From Oscillospiraceae bacterium (GTDB taxonomy: Bacteria > Bacillota > Clostridia > Oscillospirales > Ruminococcaceae), in assembly GCA_017991935.1 (NCBI GenBank), contig JAGOPP010000012.1, forward strand, positions 20,811-64,004: 43,194 bases of DNA, read 5' to 3'. Positions 7,627 through 17,951 of the stretch are shown here, in pieces. The notes beneath the pieces were generated by a model that saw only the letters and a program-made list of their open reading frames with translations, was not told the origin of the DNA and did not search any database. The position numbers and the translations under genes were made by a program. How positions within the stretch are numbered: position 1 is the stretch's first letter; every line of letters starts with the position of its first letter.

Positions 7627-8460
7627 ATGGCAATCAAGTTTTATAAACCGACCACCGCCGGCCGCCGCGGAATGACCACCACCGATTATTCCGGCCTGAG
7701 CAAGGGAGGCCCGGAGCGCAGCCTGCTTGAGCCGCTCAAAAAGCACGCCGGCCGCAACAGCTACGGCCGGATCACCGTCCGCCATCGCGGCGGCGGCAAC
7801 CGGACCAAATACCGTGTCGTGGATTTTAAGCGCGAGAAGCTCGGCGTCAGCGCCGAGGTGCTCGGCATCGAGTACGACCCCAACCGCTCCGCCCACATCG
7901 CGCTGCTCCAATATGAGGACGGCGAGAAGAGCTACATCGTAGCCCCGCACGGCGTCAAGGCCGGCGATAAAGTCGTCTCCGGACCGGAGTCCGACATCAT
8001 CCCGGGCAACGCGCTGCCGCTCATCAACATTCCGGTGGGCACCTTTATCCATAACATCGAGCTCTACCCCGGCAAGGGCGCCCAGCTCGCGAGAGCCGCC
8101 GGCGTCATGGCGCAGCTCATGGCCAAAGAGGGCAGATACGCGCTGGTGAGGCTCCCCTCCGGCGAACTGCGCAACGTTCTGAACGAGTGCTACGCGGTCA
8201 TCGGTCAGGTCAGCAACACCGACCACTCCAACGTCAACTTCGGCAAAGCCGGGCGCGTCCGCCACATGGGCTGGAGGCCCACCGTCCGCGGTTCCGTCAT
8301 GAACCCGAACGACCATCCGCACGGCGGCGGCGAGGGCAAATCCCCGATCGGGCATCCCGGCCCCGTCACCCCTTGGGGCAAACCGGCGCTGGGCTACAAG
8401 ACGAGAAAGAAACATCAGCGTTCCGATAAATTCATCGTGAAACGCCGCAACAAAAAGTGA
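7627..8460 (+). CDS. rplB: Ribosomal protein L2
   Basis: A 277-residue 50S protein needed for subunit association and peptidyl transfer. The C-terminal region has the conserved [13 protein letters not shown] loop with its invariant histidine, and the protein ends in a basic tail. The N-terminal [13 protein letters not shown] is standard. AAGGAGG precedes the start. Confidence 0.98.
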   Translation: MAIKFYKPTTAGRRGMTTTDYSGLSKGGPERSLLEPLKKHAGRNSYGRITVRHRGGGNRTKYRVVDFKREKLGVSAEVLGIEYDPNRSAHIALLQYEDGEKSYIVAPHGVKAGDKVVSGPESDIIPGNALPLINIPVGTFIHNIELYPGKGAQLARAAGVMAQLMAKEGRYALVRLPSGELRNVLNECYAVIGQVSNTDHSNVNFGKAGRVRHMGWRPTVRGSVMNPNDHPHGGGEGKSPIGHPGPVTPWGKPALGYKTRKKHQRSDKFIVKRRNKK

Positions 8461-8484
8461 TCGGGAAGGAGGCACACAGGAGAA

Positions 8485-8766
8485 ATGAGCAGAAGTATTA
8501 AAAAAGGCCCGTATGTCCAGACCGCGCTCCTTGATCGGGTCCGCGCGATGAATAAGGCCGGGGAAAAGAGAGTTCTTAAGACCTGGAGCCGCGCGTCCAC
8601 GATTTTTCCGGATTTCGTGGGGCACACCTTCGCCGTTCATGACGGGCGCAAGCACGTTCCGGTCTATGTCACCGAGGATATGGTCGGCCACAAACTCGGC
8701 GAATTCGCCCCCACGAGAACCTTCAGGGGCCACGCCGGTTCCAAAAAATCAAACAACGGGAAGTAA
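8485..8766 (+). CDS. rpsS: Ribosomal protein S19
   Basis: A 93-residue protein of the 30S head that contacts S13 and the inter-subunit bridges. It opens [11 protein letters not shown] and has [16 protein letters not shown] and [13 protein letters not shown] in the usual places. Two overlapping purine-rich runs (AAGGAGG and CAGGAG) precede the ATG; the nearer one has the weaker match. Confidence 0.97.
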   Translation: MSRSIKKGPYVQTALLDRVRAMNKAGEKRVLKTWSRASTIFPDFVGHTFAVHDGRKHVPVYVTEDMVGHKLGEFAPTRTFRGHAGSKKSNNGK

Positions 8767-8786
8767 GGCCGAGAGGAGGATATGAA

Positions 8787-9122
8787 ATGGAAGCAAGGGC
8801 TTATTTAAGATATGCCCGCATCTCGCCCCGCAAAGTGCAGATCGTGCTCGATCTGATCCGGAACAAACCGGTCGGCTACGCGGCGGCGGTGCTCAGTCAC
8901 ACCCCCAAGGCGGCCAGCGAGCCGCTTGCGAAGCTCCTCAAATCCGCCGTCGCCAATGGGGAAAACAACCATGGCATGAGCAAGGACAGCATGTATGTCG
9001 CGGAATGCTTCGTCACTCCCGGCCCGACGGCGAAGCGGATCCAGCCGAGGGACCACGGAAAGGCCTTCCGCATCCTGAAGAGATCTTCGCACATCACCAT
9101 CGTCCTGAGAGACAAAGACTGA
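8787..9122 (+). CDS. rplV: Ribosomal protein L22
   Basis: A 111-residue 50S protein whose long beta-hairpin narrows the exit tunnel opposite L4. RYARISPRKVQIVLDLIR near the start and GPTAKRIQPRDHGKAFRI at the hairpin are characteristic. An out-of-frame ATG lies 5 nt upstream; the in-frame ATG with MEARAYLRYA is chosen because it gives the family N-terminus. Confidence 0.97.
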   Translation: MEARAYLRYARISPRKVQIVLDLIRNKPVGYAAAVLSHTPKAASEPLAKLLKSAVANGENNHGMSKDSMYVAECFVTPGPTAKRIQPRDHGKAFRILKRSSHITIVLRDKD

Positions 9123-9138
9123 TCGGAGGAGGTAAACA

Positions 9139-9828
9139 ATGGGACAGAAAGTACATCCCCACGGTTTTAGAGTGGGCATCATCAAAGATTGGGACTCCCG
9201 CTGGTTTGCCAAGGACGAAGTCTTCGGCGATACGCTTGTGGAGGATTACAATCTTCGCAAATTTCTCAAGAAAAAACTTTACGCCGCCGGCATCCCGAAG
9301 ATCGAGATCGAACGCACCGGCGACGCCAAGATTCGCATCCATATTCATTGCGCCAAGCCGGGCATGGTGATCGGACGCCAAGGCGCCGAGATCGAAAAGC
9401 TCCGTCAGGAGTGCGAAACCATGCTCAACAAGGGCAAGACGGAAAAGATTCAGGTCTTCCTCAACATTGTTGAGATCAAGAGCCCGGATAAAAACGCGCA
9501 GCTGGTCGCCGAAAACATCGCCGCCCAGCTTGAGCGCAGGATCTCCTTCCGCCGCGCGATGAAGCAGGCCATCGGCCGCGCGATGAAGCTCGGCGCGAAG
9601 GGCATCAAGACCCAGTGCTCGGGCCGTCTCGGCGGCGCCGAGATCGCGAGGGTCGAGCACTACCACGAGGGCACCATCCCGCTGCAGACCATCCGCGCCG
9701 ACATCGACTACGGATTTGCCGAGGCCGCCACGACTTACGGCCGCGTCGGCATCAAGGTCTGGATCTACGGCGGCGACGTCCTTGCGGACGTGAAGAAACA
9801 GCCCCGCAGGGAAGGAGGCAAACGCTGA
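9139..9828 (+). CDS. rpsC: Ribosomal protein S3
   Basis: A 229-residue protein at the mRNA entry channel of the 30S subunit. It begins [14 protein letters not shown], carries the KH-domain motif [12 protein letters not shown] near residue 75, and ends with [14 protein letters not shown] sequence. Its TGA shares one base with the ATG of rplP (TGATG), suggesting coupled translation. Confidence 0.98.
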   Translation: MGQKVHPHGFRVGIIKDWDSRWFAKDEVFGDTLVEDYNLRKFLKKKLYAAGIPKIEIERTGDAKIRIHIHCAKPGMVIGRQGAEIEKLRQECETMLNKGKTEKIQVFLNIVEIKSPDKNAQLVAENIAAQLERRISFRRAMKQAIGRAMKLGAKGIKTQCSGRLGGAEIARVEHYHEGTIPLQTIRADIDYGFAEAATTYGRVGIKVWIYGGDVLADVKKQPRREGGKR

Positions 9829-10265
9829 TGCTGCTCCCGAAAAGAGTAAAATACCGCAAGGTGCAGAGAGGCCGCATGAAAGGCACCGCGCACCGCGGCA
9901 ACTTTGTGTCGAACGGCGAATACGGCCTGATGGCGCTGGAGCCCTGCTGGCTCAAGGCCAATCAGATCGAGGCCGCCCGTATTGCCATGACCCGCTACGT
10001 GAAGCGCGGCGGTCAGGTCTGGATCAAAGTTTTCCCGGATAAGCCCGTCACCGCGAAGCCGGCCGAGACCCGAATGGGTTCCGGAAAAGGCGCCCCGGAT
10101 CACTGGGTCGCCGTGGTCAAGCCGGGCAGGGTGCTGTTCGAGATCGCCGGAATTTCGGAGGAGACCGCCCGCGAGGCCATGCGCCTCGCAGCATATAAAC
10201 TCCCGATCAAATGCAAATTTGTCAAACGGGAAGAGAAGGAGGCTGATGGGAATGAAAGCTGCTGA
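9828..10265 (+). CDS. rplP: Ribosomal protein L16
   Basis: A 145-residue 50S protein near the A-site that helps place t[22 protein letters not shown] is the standard start and [18 protein letters not shown] the conserved loop. The gene overlaps rpsC by one base, and its 3' end overlaps the start of rpmC by 14 nt in another frame. Confidence 0.97.
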   Translation: MLLPKRVKYRKVQRGRMKGTAHRGNFVSNGEYGLMALEPCWLKANQIEAARIAMTRYVKRGGQVWIKVFPDKPVTAKPAETRMGSGKGAPDHWVAVVKPGRVLFEIAGISEETAREAMRLAAYKLPIKCKFVKREEKEADGNESC

Positions 10266-10452
10266 AGTCCGCGCAATCAACCAGTCTGATCTCGAGAAAA
10301 AGCTTTCCGATCTCAAGGCCGAGCTTTTCAACCTGAGATTTCAGCACGCCATTAACCAGCTCGATAACCCGATGCGCCTCAAAGAGGTTAAAAAAGACAT
10401 CGCCCGCGTGAAGACCATTCTTCGCGAAACCGAGCTCAAGGCGAAGCAGTGA
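10252..10452 (+). CDS. rpmC: Ribosomal protein L29
   Basis: A 66-residue helical hairpin at the tunnel exit beside L23. Core residues FNLRFQ and RVKTILRE are present. Two in-frame ATGs lie close together (10246 and 10252). I prefer the second, because AAGGAGG (10236-10242) is then 9 nt away and the protein starts MKAAEVR as most homologues do. The start lies inside the last codons of rplP. Confidence 0.95.
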   Translation: MKAAEVRAINQSDLEKKLSDLKAELFNLRFQHAINQLDNPMRLKEVKKDIARVKTILRETELKAKQ

Positions 10453-10471
10453 AGGAAGGGAGGATAAAGCT

Positions 10472-10732
10472 GTGAACGAAGAAAGAAACCTTAGAAAAAC
10501 CAGAGTCGGTATGGTCGTGAGCGACAAGATGGATAAAACCGTCGTCGTCAGGATCTCAAACCGCGTTCAGCACCCCCTTTACAAGAAATTTGTCAATAGG
10601 TCCGTGAAATTCAAGGCGCACGACGAAAAGAACGAATGCGGAATCGGCGACCGCGTTGAAATTATGGAGACCCGCCCTCTTTCCAAGGATAAACATTGGA
10701 GAGTCGTTCGGATCATTGAAAAAGCGAAGTAA
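10472..10732 (+). CDS. rpsQ: Ribosomal protein S17
   Basis: An 86-residue OB-fold protein of the 30S body. [14 protein letters not shown] and [14 protein letters not shown] are the family signatures. GTG start with GGGAGG upstream. It closes the S10 part of the supercluster. Confidence 0.97.
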   Translation: MNEERNLRKTRVGMVVSDKMDKTVVVRISNRVQHPLYKKFVNRSVKFKAHDEKNECGIGDRVEIMETRPLSKDKHWRVVRIIEKAK

Positions 10733-10762
10733 AGAGAGCCGGACGGAAAGGAGGAACTGTCT

Positions 10763-11131
10763 GTGATTCAGATGCAGTCTTATCTGAAAGCGGCCGACAA
10801 CACCGGAGCGAAAGAGCTTATGTGCATCCGCGTGCTCGGCGGCACCAGAAAAAAATATGCGAACATCGGCGACGTCGTCGTCGCCAGTGTGAAAAAAGCG
10901 GCCCCCGGCGGCATGGTCAAAAAAGGCGATGTCGTCAAAGCCGTGATTGTCCGCTCGGCCAAAGGTCTCCGTCGTGAGGACGGCAGCTATATCCGCTTTG
11001 ACGAGAACGCCGCCGTCATCATCCGCGATGATAAAAACCCGCGCGGAACCCGTATCTTTGGACCGGTCGCCCGTGAGCTCCGCGATAAAGATTATCTTAA
11101 AATTCTGAGCCTCGCGCCCGAAGTACTCTGA
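10763..11131 (+). CDS. rplN: Ribosomal protein L14
   Basis: A 122-residue 50S interface protein, first gene of the spc section. [20 protein letters not shown] and the C-terminal [15 protein letters not shown] are diagnostic. GTG start with AAAGGAGG upstream. No separate spc promoter is evident in the 30-bp gap. Confidence 0.98.
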   Translation: MIQMQSYLKAADNTGAKELMCIRVLGGTRKKYANIGDVVVASVKKAAPGGMVKKGDVVKAVIVRSAKGLRREDGSYIRFDENAAVIIRDDKNPRGTRIFGPVARELRDKDYLKILSLAPEVL

Positions 11132-11145
11132 AGGAGGTAATACGA

Positions 11146-11463
11146 TTGAAAAAGGTACATGTCAAATCCGGCGATAAGGTCGTCATCCTCTCCGGCAGAG
11201 ATAAAGGCAAAACGGGCAAAGTCATGGAAGTGAGCCCTTCCGAGAACAAGGTGATCGTCGAGGGCTGCAACATTTCCACGAAGCACGTCAAACCCCGCAA
11301 AATGGGCGAGGAAGGCGGACTTGTCAAAGTTGAGAGCGCCATCTATGCCAGCAAGGTCATGCTTGTCTGCCCCAAATGCGGCAAGCCGACCAGACTGGCC
11401 CACAAGGTCCTTGCCGACGGAAGCAAAAAACGTCTGTGCAAGTCCTGCGGCGAAACTTTTTGA
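11146..11463 (+). CDS. rplX: Ribosomal protein L24
   Basis: A 105-residue assembly initiator of the 50S subunit. The KOW motif (VVILSGRDKGKTGKV) is near the start. The tail carries two CxxC pairs (CPKC, CKSC), a zinc-ribbon-like feature seen in many bacterial L24 proteins. The TTG start is supported by GAAGGAGG upstream. Confidence 0.97.
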   Translation: MKKVHVKSGDKVVILSGRDKGKTGKVMEVSPSENKVIVEGCNISTKHVKPRKMGEEGGLVKVESAIYASKVMLVCPKCGKPTRLAHKVLADGSKKRLCKSCGETF

Positions 11464-11479
11464 GTAGGGAGGAAACAAC

Positions 11480-12028
11480 ATGGCCAGATTAAAGGAGTTT
11501 TACATCGGCGAGGTCGCACCCGCGCTGATGAAGAAATTCAATTACAAGAGCCCCATGCAGATCCCGAAGTGCGAAAAGATCGTCGTCAACGTTGCCGCCG
11601 GGGATGCAAAAGATAACAGCAAAGTGATGGACGCCATCCTTGCTGATCTCGCCACCATCACCGGCCAGAAGCCGGTCATCTGCAAGGCGAAAAAATCGGT
11701 TGCAAACTTTAAACTCCGTGAAGGCATGACGATCGGCGCGAAGGTCACCCTGCGCGGCGAGAGAATGTATGATTTCATGGATCGTCTTTTCAACATCGCG
11801 CTGCCGAGAGTCAGGGATTTCCGCGGCATCAGCGCCAAGGGCTTCGACGGACGCGGCGACTTCAGCATGGGTCTCAAAGAGCAGCTCATCTTCCCGGAGA
11901 TCGATTACGATAAGATCGATAAGATCCGCGGCATGGATGTCTGCTTTGTGACCACCGCAAAAACCGACGAGGAAGCCAAGGAGCTGCTCGCTCTGATGGG
12001 CGCCCCGTTTGAAAAGGTGCAGGGATAG
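11480..12028 (+). CDS. rplE: Ribosomal protein L5
   Basis: A 182-residue protein that binds 5S rRNA in the central protuberance. [16 protein letters not shown] and [16 protein letters not shown] are typical, and the length is normal. GGGAGG precedes the ATG. Confidence 0.98.
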   Translation: MARLKEFYIGEVAPALMKKFNYKSPMQIPKCEKIVVNVAAGDAKDNSKVMDAILADLATITGQKPVICKAKKSVANFKLREGMTIGAKVTLRGERMYDFMDRLFNIALPRVRDFRGISAKGFDGRGDFSMGLKEQLIFPEIDYDKIDKIRGMDVCFVTTAKTDEEAKELLALMGAPFEKVQG

Positions 12029-12042
12029 GAGGAATTTAGAAA

Positions 12043-12228
12043 ATGGCTAAAACGTCCATGAAGGTCAGGCAGAAAAGAGAGCCGAAGTTCTCCACCAGAG
12101 CTTACACGCGCTGCAAAATCTGCGGAAGGCCCCATGCCTATCTTCGCAAATTTGGCATTTGCCGCATCTGCTTCAGGGAGTTGGCCTATAAAGGCGAAAT
12201 TCCCGGCGTGCGGAAGGCAAGCTGGTAA
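12043..12228 (+). CDS. rpsZ: Ribosomal protein S14, zinc type
   Basis: A 61-residue 30S head protein of the short, zinc-binding form. CKICGRPH and CRICFREL supply the four metal cysteines. The zinc-free long form common in some Firmicutes is not in this window. The name rpsN is also used for this gene. Confidence 0.97.
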   Translation: MAKTSMKVRQKREPKFSTRAYTRCKICGRPHAYLRKFGICRICFRELAYKGEIPGVRKASW

Positions 12229-12255
12229 CAAGAGAGAGCAAAGGAGGTTGACGGA

Positions 12256-12654
12256 ATGCATATCACCGATACAGTCGCTGACTTGCTGACCCGAATCAGA
12301 AACGCGAACAGCGCGAAACATGAGACGGTCGATGTGCCCGCTTCTAATATGAAGAAAGCCATCTCCCAGATCCTGCTGGAGGAAGGATATATCAAATCCA
12401 TCCAGGTCATCGAAGACGGCAAACAGGGTACCATCCACATCACGCTGAAGTACGGCGAAAATAAAACCCCGGTGATCCAAGGCCTGCGCAGGGTTTCCAA
12501 ACCGGGCCTTCGGATTTATACAAACGTTGAGGATATGCCCAAAGTTCTCAAGGGCCTCGGCATCGCCATCCTGTCCACCAACAAGGGCATCATGACCGAT
12601 AAACAGGCGAGAAAAGAGAACGTGGGCGGCGAAGTCCTCGCGTTCATCTGGTAA
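12256..12654 (+). CDS. rpsH: Ribosomal protein S8
   Basis: A 132-residue protein of the 30S platform and, in E. coli, repressor of the spc operon through L5 m[16 protein letters not shown] begins the protein and [18 protein letters not shown] lies near the end. AAAGGAGG upstream of ATG. Confidence 0.97.
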   Translation: MHITDTVADLLTRIRNANSAKHETVDVPASNMKKAISQILLEEGYIKSIQVIEDGKQGTIHITLKYGENKTPVIQGLRRVSKPGLRIYTNVEDMPKVLKGLGIAILSTNKGIMTDKQARKENVGGEVLAFIW

Positions 12655-12670
12655 GAAGGAGGGAAACGGA

Positions 12671-13216
12671 ATGTCCCGTATCGGCAGAAAACCGATTGTT
12701 ATACCGGCCGGCGTCGACGTCAACATCGACGGCTGCACCGTGACGGTAAAGGGCCCGAAAGGCGCCCTGACACAGAGCTTTCGGCCTGAAATGATGATTC
12801 AGGTTGAAAACGGCGAGATCAACGTGTCCCGCCCGGATGATTCCAGCGAAAACAGAAGCCTGCACGGCCTGACCCGCTCGCTGGTCGCCAACATGGTCAC
12901 CGGCGTCACAACCGGCTTCACCAAGGAATTGGAGATCGCCGGCGTCGGATACAAGGCCGCCAAAGAGGGCGACAGGCTGGTCATGAATCTGGGGTATTCC
13001 CATCAGATTTTCATGCCCGCCCCCGAGGGCATCTCGATCGACGTTCCCTCGCTGACCAAGATCGTCGTGAGCGGCACCGACAAACAGAAGGTCGGCCAGT
13101 TCGCCGCGGAAATCCGCGAGAAACGTCCGCCCGAGCCTTATAAGGGCAAGGGAATTCACTATGTCGGCGAGGTTATCATCCGCAAGGAAGGCAAAGCCGG
13201 CAAAGGCAAAAAGTAA
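12671..13216 (+). CDS. rplF: Ribosomal protein L6
   Basis: A 181-residue 50S protein near the factor-binding site. MSRIGRKPI starts it, and [13 protein letters not shown] is the conserved C-terminal motif. The Lys/Gly-rich tail is common in high-GC members. Confidence 0.98.
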   Translation: MSRIGRKPIVIPAGVDVNIDGCTVTVKGPKGALTQSFRPEMMIQVENGEINVSRPDDSSENRSLHGLTRSLVANMVTGVTTGFTKELEIAGVGYKAAKEGDRLVMNLGYSHQIFMPAPEGISIDVPSLTKIVVSGTDKQKVGQFAAEIREKRPPEPYKGKGIHYVGEVIIRKEGKAGKGKK

Positions 13217-13230
13217 AGGAGTGAAATGAT

Positions 13231-13590
13231 ATGGTGACTAAGCTCAACAAAAACGCCGCCAGAATCAAAAGACACTACCGTGTCCGCAACAAGATCGGCG
13301 GCACCCCCGAGCGCCCGCGTCTCAACGTCTTCCGCTCCTCGAAGCATATTTATGCTCAGATCATCGACGATGAAACCGGCGTGACCATCGCGGCCGCCTC
13401 CACCATCGAAAAGGGCTTCGAGCCCTACGGCGGAAACAAAGAAGCCGCCCATGAGATCGGTAAACTCGTTGCCCAAAGAGCGACCGAAAAAGGAGTCACT
13501 TCCGTCGTATTCGACCGCAGCGGCTACCTCTATCACGGCCGCGTCAAAGAGCTGGCAGAAGGAGCCCGCGAAGGCGGACTTCAGTTCTAA
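13231..13590 (+). CDS. rplR: Ribosomal protein L18
   Basis: A 119-residue 5S rRNA-binding protein, partner of L5. [23 protein letters not shown] and the C-terminal [20 protein letters not shown] are family signatures. Confidence 0.98.
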   Translation: MVTKLNKNAARIKRHYRVRNKIGGTPERPRLNVFRSSKHIYAQIIDDETGVTIAAASTIEKGFEPYGGNKEAAHEIGKLVAQRATEKGVTSVVFDRSGYLYHGRVKELAEGAREGGLQF

Positions 13591-13605
13591 CAAGGAGGGA
13601 TACAG

Positions 13606-14106
13606 TTGGCTTTAATCGACGCTTCCACGCTCGACCTCACGGAAAGAGTAGTGGCCATCAACCGCGTATCCAAGACCGTCAAAGGCGGAAGAATTATGAA
13701 ATTCGCCGCCCTCGTGGTCGTCGGTGACGGAAACGGCACCGTCGGCTTCGGCATCGGCAAATCCGCCGAGGTGCCGGACGCTATCCGCAAGGGGATTGAA
13801 GACGCGAAGAAAAACCTGCATCACATCGCCCTCAAGGGGACCACAATCCCCCACGAGGTGATCGGCAAATTCGGCGCCGGGCGCGTCATGATGAGACCGG
13901 CCCCGGAAGGCACCGGCGTCATCGCCGGAGGCGCGGCCCGCGCCGTCCTCGAGACGGTCGGCATCCGCGACATCCGTACCAAGAGCATCCGTTCCAACAA
14001 TCCCTGCAACGTCGTCTCCGCCACGCTGGATGGTCTCCGCGCGCTCCGCAATGTGGAGCAGGTCGCCGCCGCCCGCGGAAAGACCGTTGCAGAGATCCTG
14101 GGCTAA
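13606..14106 (+). CDS. rpsE: Ribosomal protein S5
   Basis: A 166-residue 30S protein at the mRNA entry and decoding region. [19 protein letters not shown] and [13 protein letters not shown] are conserved. The TTG start has CAAGGAGGG upstream and gives the expected N-terminus. Confidence 0.97.
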   Translation: MALIDASTLDLTERVVAINRVSKTVKGGRIMKFAALVVVGDGNGTVGFGIGKSAEVPDAIRKGIEDAKKNLHHIALKGTTIPHEVIGKFGAGRVMMRPAPEGTGVIAGGAARAVLETVGIRDIRTKSIRSNNPCNVVSATLDGLRALRNVEQVAAARGKTVAEILG

Positions 14107-14120
14107 GGAGGGAAAACAAT

Positions 14121-14300
14121 ATGGCAATGCTGAAAATCAGGCTTACTCGGGGATTTGCCCATAAACTGAACAATCAGATCGCTGTTGCAGAGTCCCTTGG
14201 CCTTCGCAGGATCGGTGACGAGACCATTCAGCCCGACAACGCTGCGACCCGCGGCAAGATCGCAAAAATCAGCCATATGGTCGAGGTTACCGAAGAATAA
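14121..14300 (+). CDS. rpmD: Ribosomal protein L30
   Basis: A 59-residue 50S protein, complete but short. LKIRLTRGFAHKLNNQ, then AESLGLRRIGDE, identify it. TAAGGAGGG precedes the ATG, and it sits between rpsE and rplO as expected. Confidence 0.96.
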   Translation: MAMLKIRLTRGFAHKLNNQIAVAESLGLRRIGDETIQPDNAATRGKIAKISHMVEVTEE

Positions 14301-14312
14301 GGAGGGACAAGT

Positions 14313-14753
14313 ATGAAACTGCACGAACTCGCACCGGCGCCCGGCGCCGGCTGCGATGTCTTCCGTAGAGGCAGGGGCCACGGTTCCGGCGCCGGCAAGA
14401 CCTCCGGCAAGGGCCATAAGGGCCAGAAAGCCCGTTCCGGCGGCTCCATCCGTCCGGGATTCGAGGGCGGCCAGATGCCTCTCCAGAGACAGATCCCGAA
14501 GCGCGGATTTGTCAACATTTTTAACACCAGATACGCGACCGTCAACATCAAAGATCTTGAGATCTTTGCCGACGGGACCGAAGTGGACGAACAGGCCATT
14601 GTGGAGGCCGGTCTGCTGAAAAAGACACTCGACGGAGTCAAAATCCTCGGTGTGGGCGAGCTGACGAAGAAGCTTACCGTGCAGGTTGCCGCTTTTTCTG
14701 CGTCTGCGAAGCAGAAGATCGAGGAGGCCGGCGGAAAGGCCGAGGTGAAGTGA
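14313..14753 (+). CDS. rplO: Ribosomal protein L15
   Basis: A 146-residue 50S assembly protein with a glycine/basic N-terminal extension ([20 protein letters not shown]) threaded through 23S rRNA and a globular C-terminal half. Its TGA is one base from the secY ATG, implying coupled translation. Confidence 0.97.
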   Translation: MKLHELAPAPGAGCDVFRRGRGHGSGAGKTSGKGHKGQKARSGGSIRPGFEGGQMPLQRQIPKRGFVNIFNTRYATVNIKDLEIFADGTEVDEQAIVEAGLLKKTLDGVKILGVGELTKKLTVQVAAFSASAKQKIEEAGGKAEVK

Positions 14754-14754
14754 G

Positions 14755-16056
14755 ATGTTCAAAATCTTCCAAAATGCGTGGAAAATCGACGATCTCAGAA
14801 AGAAGATTCTCTACACCCTGATGATCATCGTCATCTTCCGCATCGGCTCGGCCATCCCGGTGCCGTTTCTGGAGACTTCGAGCCTCGCCGCCATGCTCAA
14901 CGCCAACGCGGGGAACCTGCTGGGCTATCTCAACATGCTCACCGGCGGCGCGCTCTCTCAGGCGACCCTGTTCGCGCTCTCCATCTCCCCGTACATCACC
15001 GCTTCCATCGTCATCCAGCTGCTCACGGTCGCGATCCCCGCTCTGGAGCGGCTCGCGAAGGAGGGCGAAGAGGGCAAGAAAAAGATGAACAAGATCACCC
15101 GGTATTCCACGGTGGGTCTTGCCTTGATCCAGTCCTACGCCTATTACGTGACGCTGAAGAGCTACGACGCCGTGGAGTCCTTTCCGATGAAATGGGAGAA
15201 CCTGCTCGTCGTCGTGACGATCCTCTTCATGTTCACCGCGGGCGGCATGCTCAGCATGTGGCTCGGCGAGAGAATCGATGAAAAGGGTATCGGAAACGGC
15301 ATCTCGATGCTTCTCTTTGCCGGTATCGTCTCGGGCGCGCCAAGCCTCTTGAGCACCATGTGGGCCTACCTGCAAAAAGCGTTCGGCGGAGAATTCAAGT
15401 ATTGGATCTTTGTCCCGGCCGTGGTCGCGATCTTCCTGATCCTCACCGCGTTCATCGTGCTGATCGACAGCTCGGAGCGCCGGATCCCGGTCCAGTACGC
15501 GAAACGCGTGGTCGGCAGAAAACAGTACGGCGGCCAGTCCACGTTCCTCCCGATCAAGGTCAATATGGCGAGCGTGCTCCCGATCATCTTCGCGAGCGCC
15601 CTGCTCTCCGTTCCCGCGACCGTCGAGGCCTTCGTGAAGGTCAAAGAGGGCGGCTTCTGGGACGGCATATTTTCGATCTTCGACACCGGGAGCTGGAGCT
15701 ACGCGCTGCTGTATTTCCTGATGATCATCGCGTTCAGCTACTTCTATGTGGCGATCCAGTATAACCCGATCGAGATGGCCAATCAGCTGCAGAAAAACAA
15801 CGGCGGCATCCCGGGCATCCGCCCCGGCCGCCCGACCAGCGATTTCATCAGCCGGGTGATCGGCAAGGTGACCTTCATCGGCGCCATGTTCCTCTCGGTC
15901 GTCGCGCTGCTGCCGATTTTGCTCGGCGCGCTCTTCGACATGAATATCTCCCTTGGCGGTACGACTATCATCATTGTGGTCGGCGTCGCGCTTGAGACCT
16001 CCAGATCGCTGGAATCTCAGATGATGATGCGCCACTACAAAGGCTTCTTGGAATAA
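14755..16056 (+). CDS. secY: Protein translocase subunit SecY
   Basis: A 433-residue channel of the Sec translocon in the cytoplasmic membrane, with ten hydrophobic segments. FRIGSAIPVPFLE in helix 1, ISPYITASIVIQLL in helix 2, and PGIRPGRPTSDFI in a cytoplasmic loop are diagnostic. It ends MMMRHYKGFLE. Its place after rplO is conserved in bacteria. It exports the signal-peptide proteins seen later in the window. Confidence 0.98.
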   Translation: MFKIFQNAWKIDDLRKKILYTLMIIVIFRIGSAIPVPFLETSSLAAMLNANAGNLLGYLNMLTGGALSQATLFALSISPYITASIVIQLLTVAIPALERLAKEGEEGKKKMNKITRYSTVGLALIQSYAYYVTLKSYDAVESFPMKWENLLVVVTILFMFTAGGMLSMWLGERIDEKGIGNGISMLLFAGIVSGAPSLLSTMWAYLQKAFGGEFKYWIFVPAVVAIFLILTAFIVLIDSSERRIPVQYAKRVVGRKQYGGQSTFLPIKVNMASVLPIIFASALLSVPATVEAFVKVKEGGFWDGIFSIFDTGSWSYALLYFLMIIAFSYFYVAIQYNPIEMANQLQKNNGGIPGIRPGRPTSDFISRVIGKVTFIGAMFLSVVALLPILLGALFDMNISLGGTTIIIVVGVALETSRSLESQMMMRHYKGFLE

Positions 16057-16076
16057 GCGGTTAGGAGGTTATCAGC

Positions 16077-16709
16077 ATGAATCTTATCCTTCTCGGAGCT
16101 CCGGGCGCCGGAAAAGGCACCCAAGCCGAAATTCTGAAAGAAAAACTCGGGATTCCGACCATCAGCACGGGCAACATCCTCCGCGAAGCCGTCAAAAACG
16201 GGACCGAGCTCGGCCTTGTGGCAAAGAGCTACATGGAGTCCGGCTCGCTCGTTCCGGATGAGCTGGTCATCTCCCTCATCAAGGAGCGTCTCGCCCGGGA
16301 TGATTGCAAAAACGGGTTCATTTTGGACGGCTTCCCGCGCACCGTTCCGCAGGCGGAGGCCCTCGAGCAGGGCGGCATCCGGATCGACCGCGCCGTTGAC
16401 ATCGCGGTTTCGGATGAAGTGATCCTCGAGCGTCTCTCCGGCAGGCGCGTCTGCATCCAATGCGGGGCCCCGTACCACATCAAAAACAGTCCGCCTCCTG
16501 CGGATATGATCTGCCCCAAATGCGGCGGAGAGATCATCACGAGGAAGGACGACCTTCCGGAAACCATCAAGGCCCGCCTCAAGGTCTATCATGTCCAGAC
16601 CGAGCCGCTGAAAGGCTTCTATGAAGAGCGGGGCAAGCTCGCAGTCGTTCCGGGCGAGATCGGCATCGAAGAGACCACCCGCCTGACGCTGCTGGCTCTG
16701 GGGGTCTGA
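16077..16709 (+). CDS. adk: Adenylate kinase, zinc type
   Basis: A 210-residue enzyme interconverting ATP, ADP and AMP. The P-loop GAPGAGKGTQ is at residues 7-16, and the AMP site DGFPRT follows near 84. The LID carries CIQC and CPKC, the Gram-positive zinc-binding version. AGGAGG precedes the ATG. Confidence 0.98.
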   Translation: MNLILLGAPGAGKGTQAEILKEKLGIPTISTGNILREAVKNGTELGLVAKSYMESGSLVPDELVISLIKERLARDDCKNGFILDGFPRTVPQAEALEQGGIRIDRAVDIAVSDEVILERLSGRRVCIQCGAPYHIKNSPPPADMICPKCGGEIITRKDDLPETIKARLKVYHVQTEPLKGFYEERGKLAVVPGEIGIEETTRLTLLALGV

Positions 16710-16711
16710 GC

Positions 16712-17458
16712 ATGGTGATCGTCAAAACAGCCACCGAGGTTTCGATGCTGCGCGAGGCGGGGAGGATCTCCGCTTTGGCGCTCAAAACCGGCGGCGAGGC
16801 GGTCGGGCCCGGCGTCACAACCGGAGAGATCGACAAGCTGATCCATGACTTCATTGTGTTTCAGGGGGCCACTCCATCGTTTCTCAATTACGAAGGATTT
16901 CCGGCCACGGCGTGCATCTCCGTCAACGACGAGATCATCCACGGCATCCCGGGCAGCCGGGTGCTGATCGAGGGAGACATCGTCACGATCGACGTGGGCG
17001 CGTGCGTGGAGGGATACCACGGCGACAACGCTGCGACGTTCGCAGTGGGCAAGATCTCCCCGGAGGCGCGGCATCTGCTGGACGCCACGCGCGAAAGCCT
17101 TTATCAGGGCATCGCGCAGGCGGCCGCGGGCAACCGGATCGGGGACATCTCTTGGGCCGTGCAGTCCTATGTCGAGGAGCGGGGCTATTCCGTGATCCGC
17201 AACTACACGGGGCACGGGGTCGGCCGCGACATTCACGAGGACCCGGAGGTCCCGAATTTCGGCAAGCCCGGCCACGGTTTGCGGCTGGTCGGCGGCATGG
17301 TCATCGCCATTGAGCCGATGGTCAACGCCGGGGGCCGCTTCACCCACACCGATTCCAACGGATGGACGGTCCGGACCGCGGACGGAAGCAATTCCGCCCA
17401 CTTTGAGCACACCATAGCGATCACGAAAGACGGCCCGGTCATTTTGACCCTGCCCTAA
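16712..17458 (+). CDS. map: Methionine aminopeptidase, type I
   Basis: A 248-residue metalloenzyme that removes initiator methionine from nascent chains. The metal ligands are visible: Asp in TIDVGA, Asp in HGDNAAT, His in GHGVGRDIHE, Glu in AIEPM and Glu in HFEHT. The start lies 2 nt after the adk stop. Confidence 0.97.
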   Translation: MVIVKTATEVSMLREAGRISALALKTGGEAVGPGVTTGEIDKLIHDFIVFQGATPSFLNYEGFPATACISVNDEIIHGIPGSRVLIEGDIVTIDVGACVEGYHGDNAATFAVGKISPEARHLLDATRESLYQGIAQAAAGNRIGDISWAVQSYVEERGYSVIRNYTGHGVGRDIHEDPEVPNFGKPGHGLRLVGGMVIAIEPMVNAGGRFTHTDSNGWTVRTADGSNSAHFEHTIAITKDGPVILTLP

Positions 17459-17468
17459 GAGGTGCCTA

Positions 17469-17741
17469 ATGCTCAGACAGGTGGTCCGGTCGAAAGCCGG
17501 GAAAGACTGCGGAGGTTTCTTCGTAATTCTTGCGGAAGAGGAGGGCTTCGCGTATATTGCGGACGGCAAACTGCGTAAAGTGGAAAAGCCGAAACGCAAA
17601 AACGCAAGGCATCTTGCGCCGACCGATACGGCGCTCAGGCCCGAGGATTGCGAAACGAACAAAAAGCTTCGCGCCGCGCTTGCGGGATTCAACATGAAAG
17701 ACGAGGGAGGGAATTCGCTTGTCCAAAGAAGACGTGATTGA
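17469..17741 (+). CDS. KOW-domain RNA-binding protein (L14e-like)
   Basis: A 90-residue basic protein. The N-terminal half ([20 protein letters not shown]) looks like the KOW fold of archaeal/eukaryotic L14e, and a Lys/Arg-rich middle follows. Genes of this type occur between map and infA in many Clostridia. The role is unproven; RNA or ribosome binding is inference from fold and context. The 3' end overlaps infA by 23 nt. Confidence 0.8.
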   Translation: MLRQVVRSKAGKDCGGFFVILAEEEGFAYIADGKLRKVEKPKRKNARHLAPTDTALRPEDCETNKKLRAALAGFNMKDEGGNSLVQRRRD

Positions 17742-17937
17742 GATCGAAGGGATCGTCGTGGAATCTCTTCCAAACGCCCAGTTTAGGGTAGAGCTGCCCA
17801 ACGGATACCAGATTTTAGCCCATATTTCGGGGAAGCTCCGCATGAATTTCATCCGGATTCTGCCCGGCGATAAAGTGACGGTCGAGATGTCGCCATACGA
17901 CCTCACCAAAGGGCGCATCACATGGCGTTCCAAGTGA
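17719..17937 (+). CDS. infA: Translation initiation factor IF-1
   Basis: A 72-residue OB-fold factor that occupies the ribosomal A-site during initiation. [20 protein letters not shown] and the end [11 protein letters not shown] are the family termini. The TTG start lies within the upstream KOW gene and has GGGAGGG upstream. Confidence 0.97.
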   Translation: MSKEDVIEIEGIVVESLPNAQFRVELPNGYQILAHISGKLRMNFIRILPGDKVTVEMSPYDLTKGRITWRSK

Positions 17938-17951
17938 AGGAGGTATAATTT

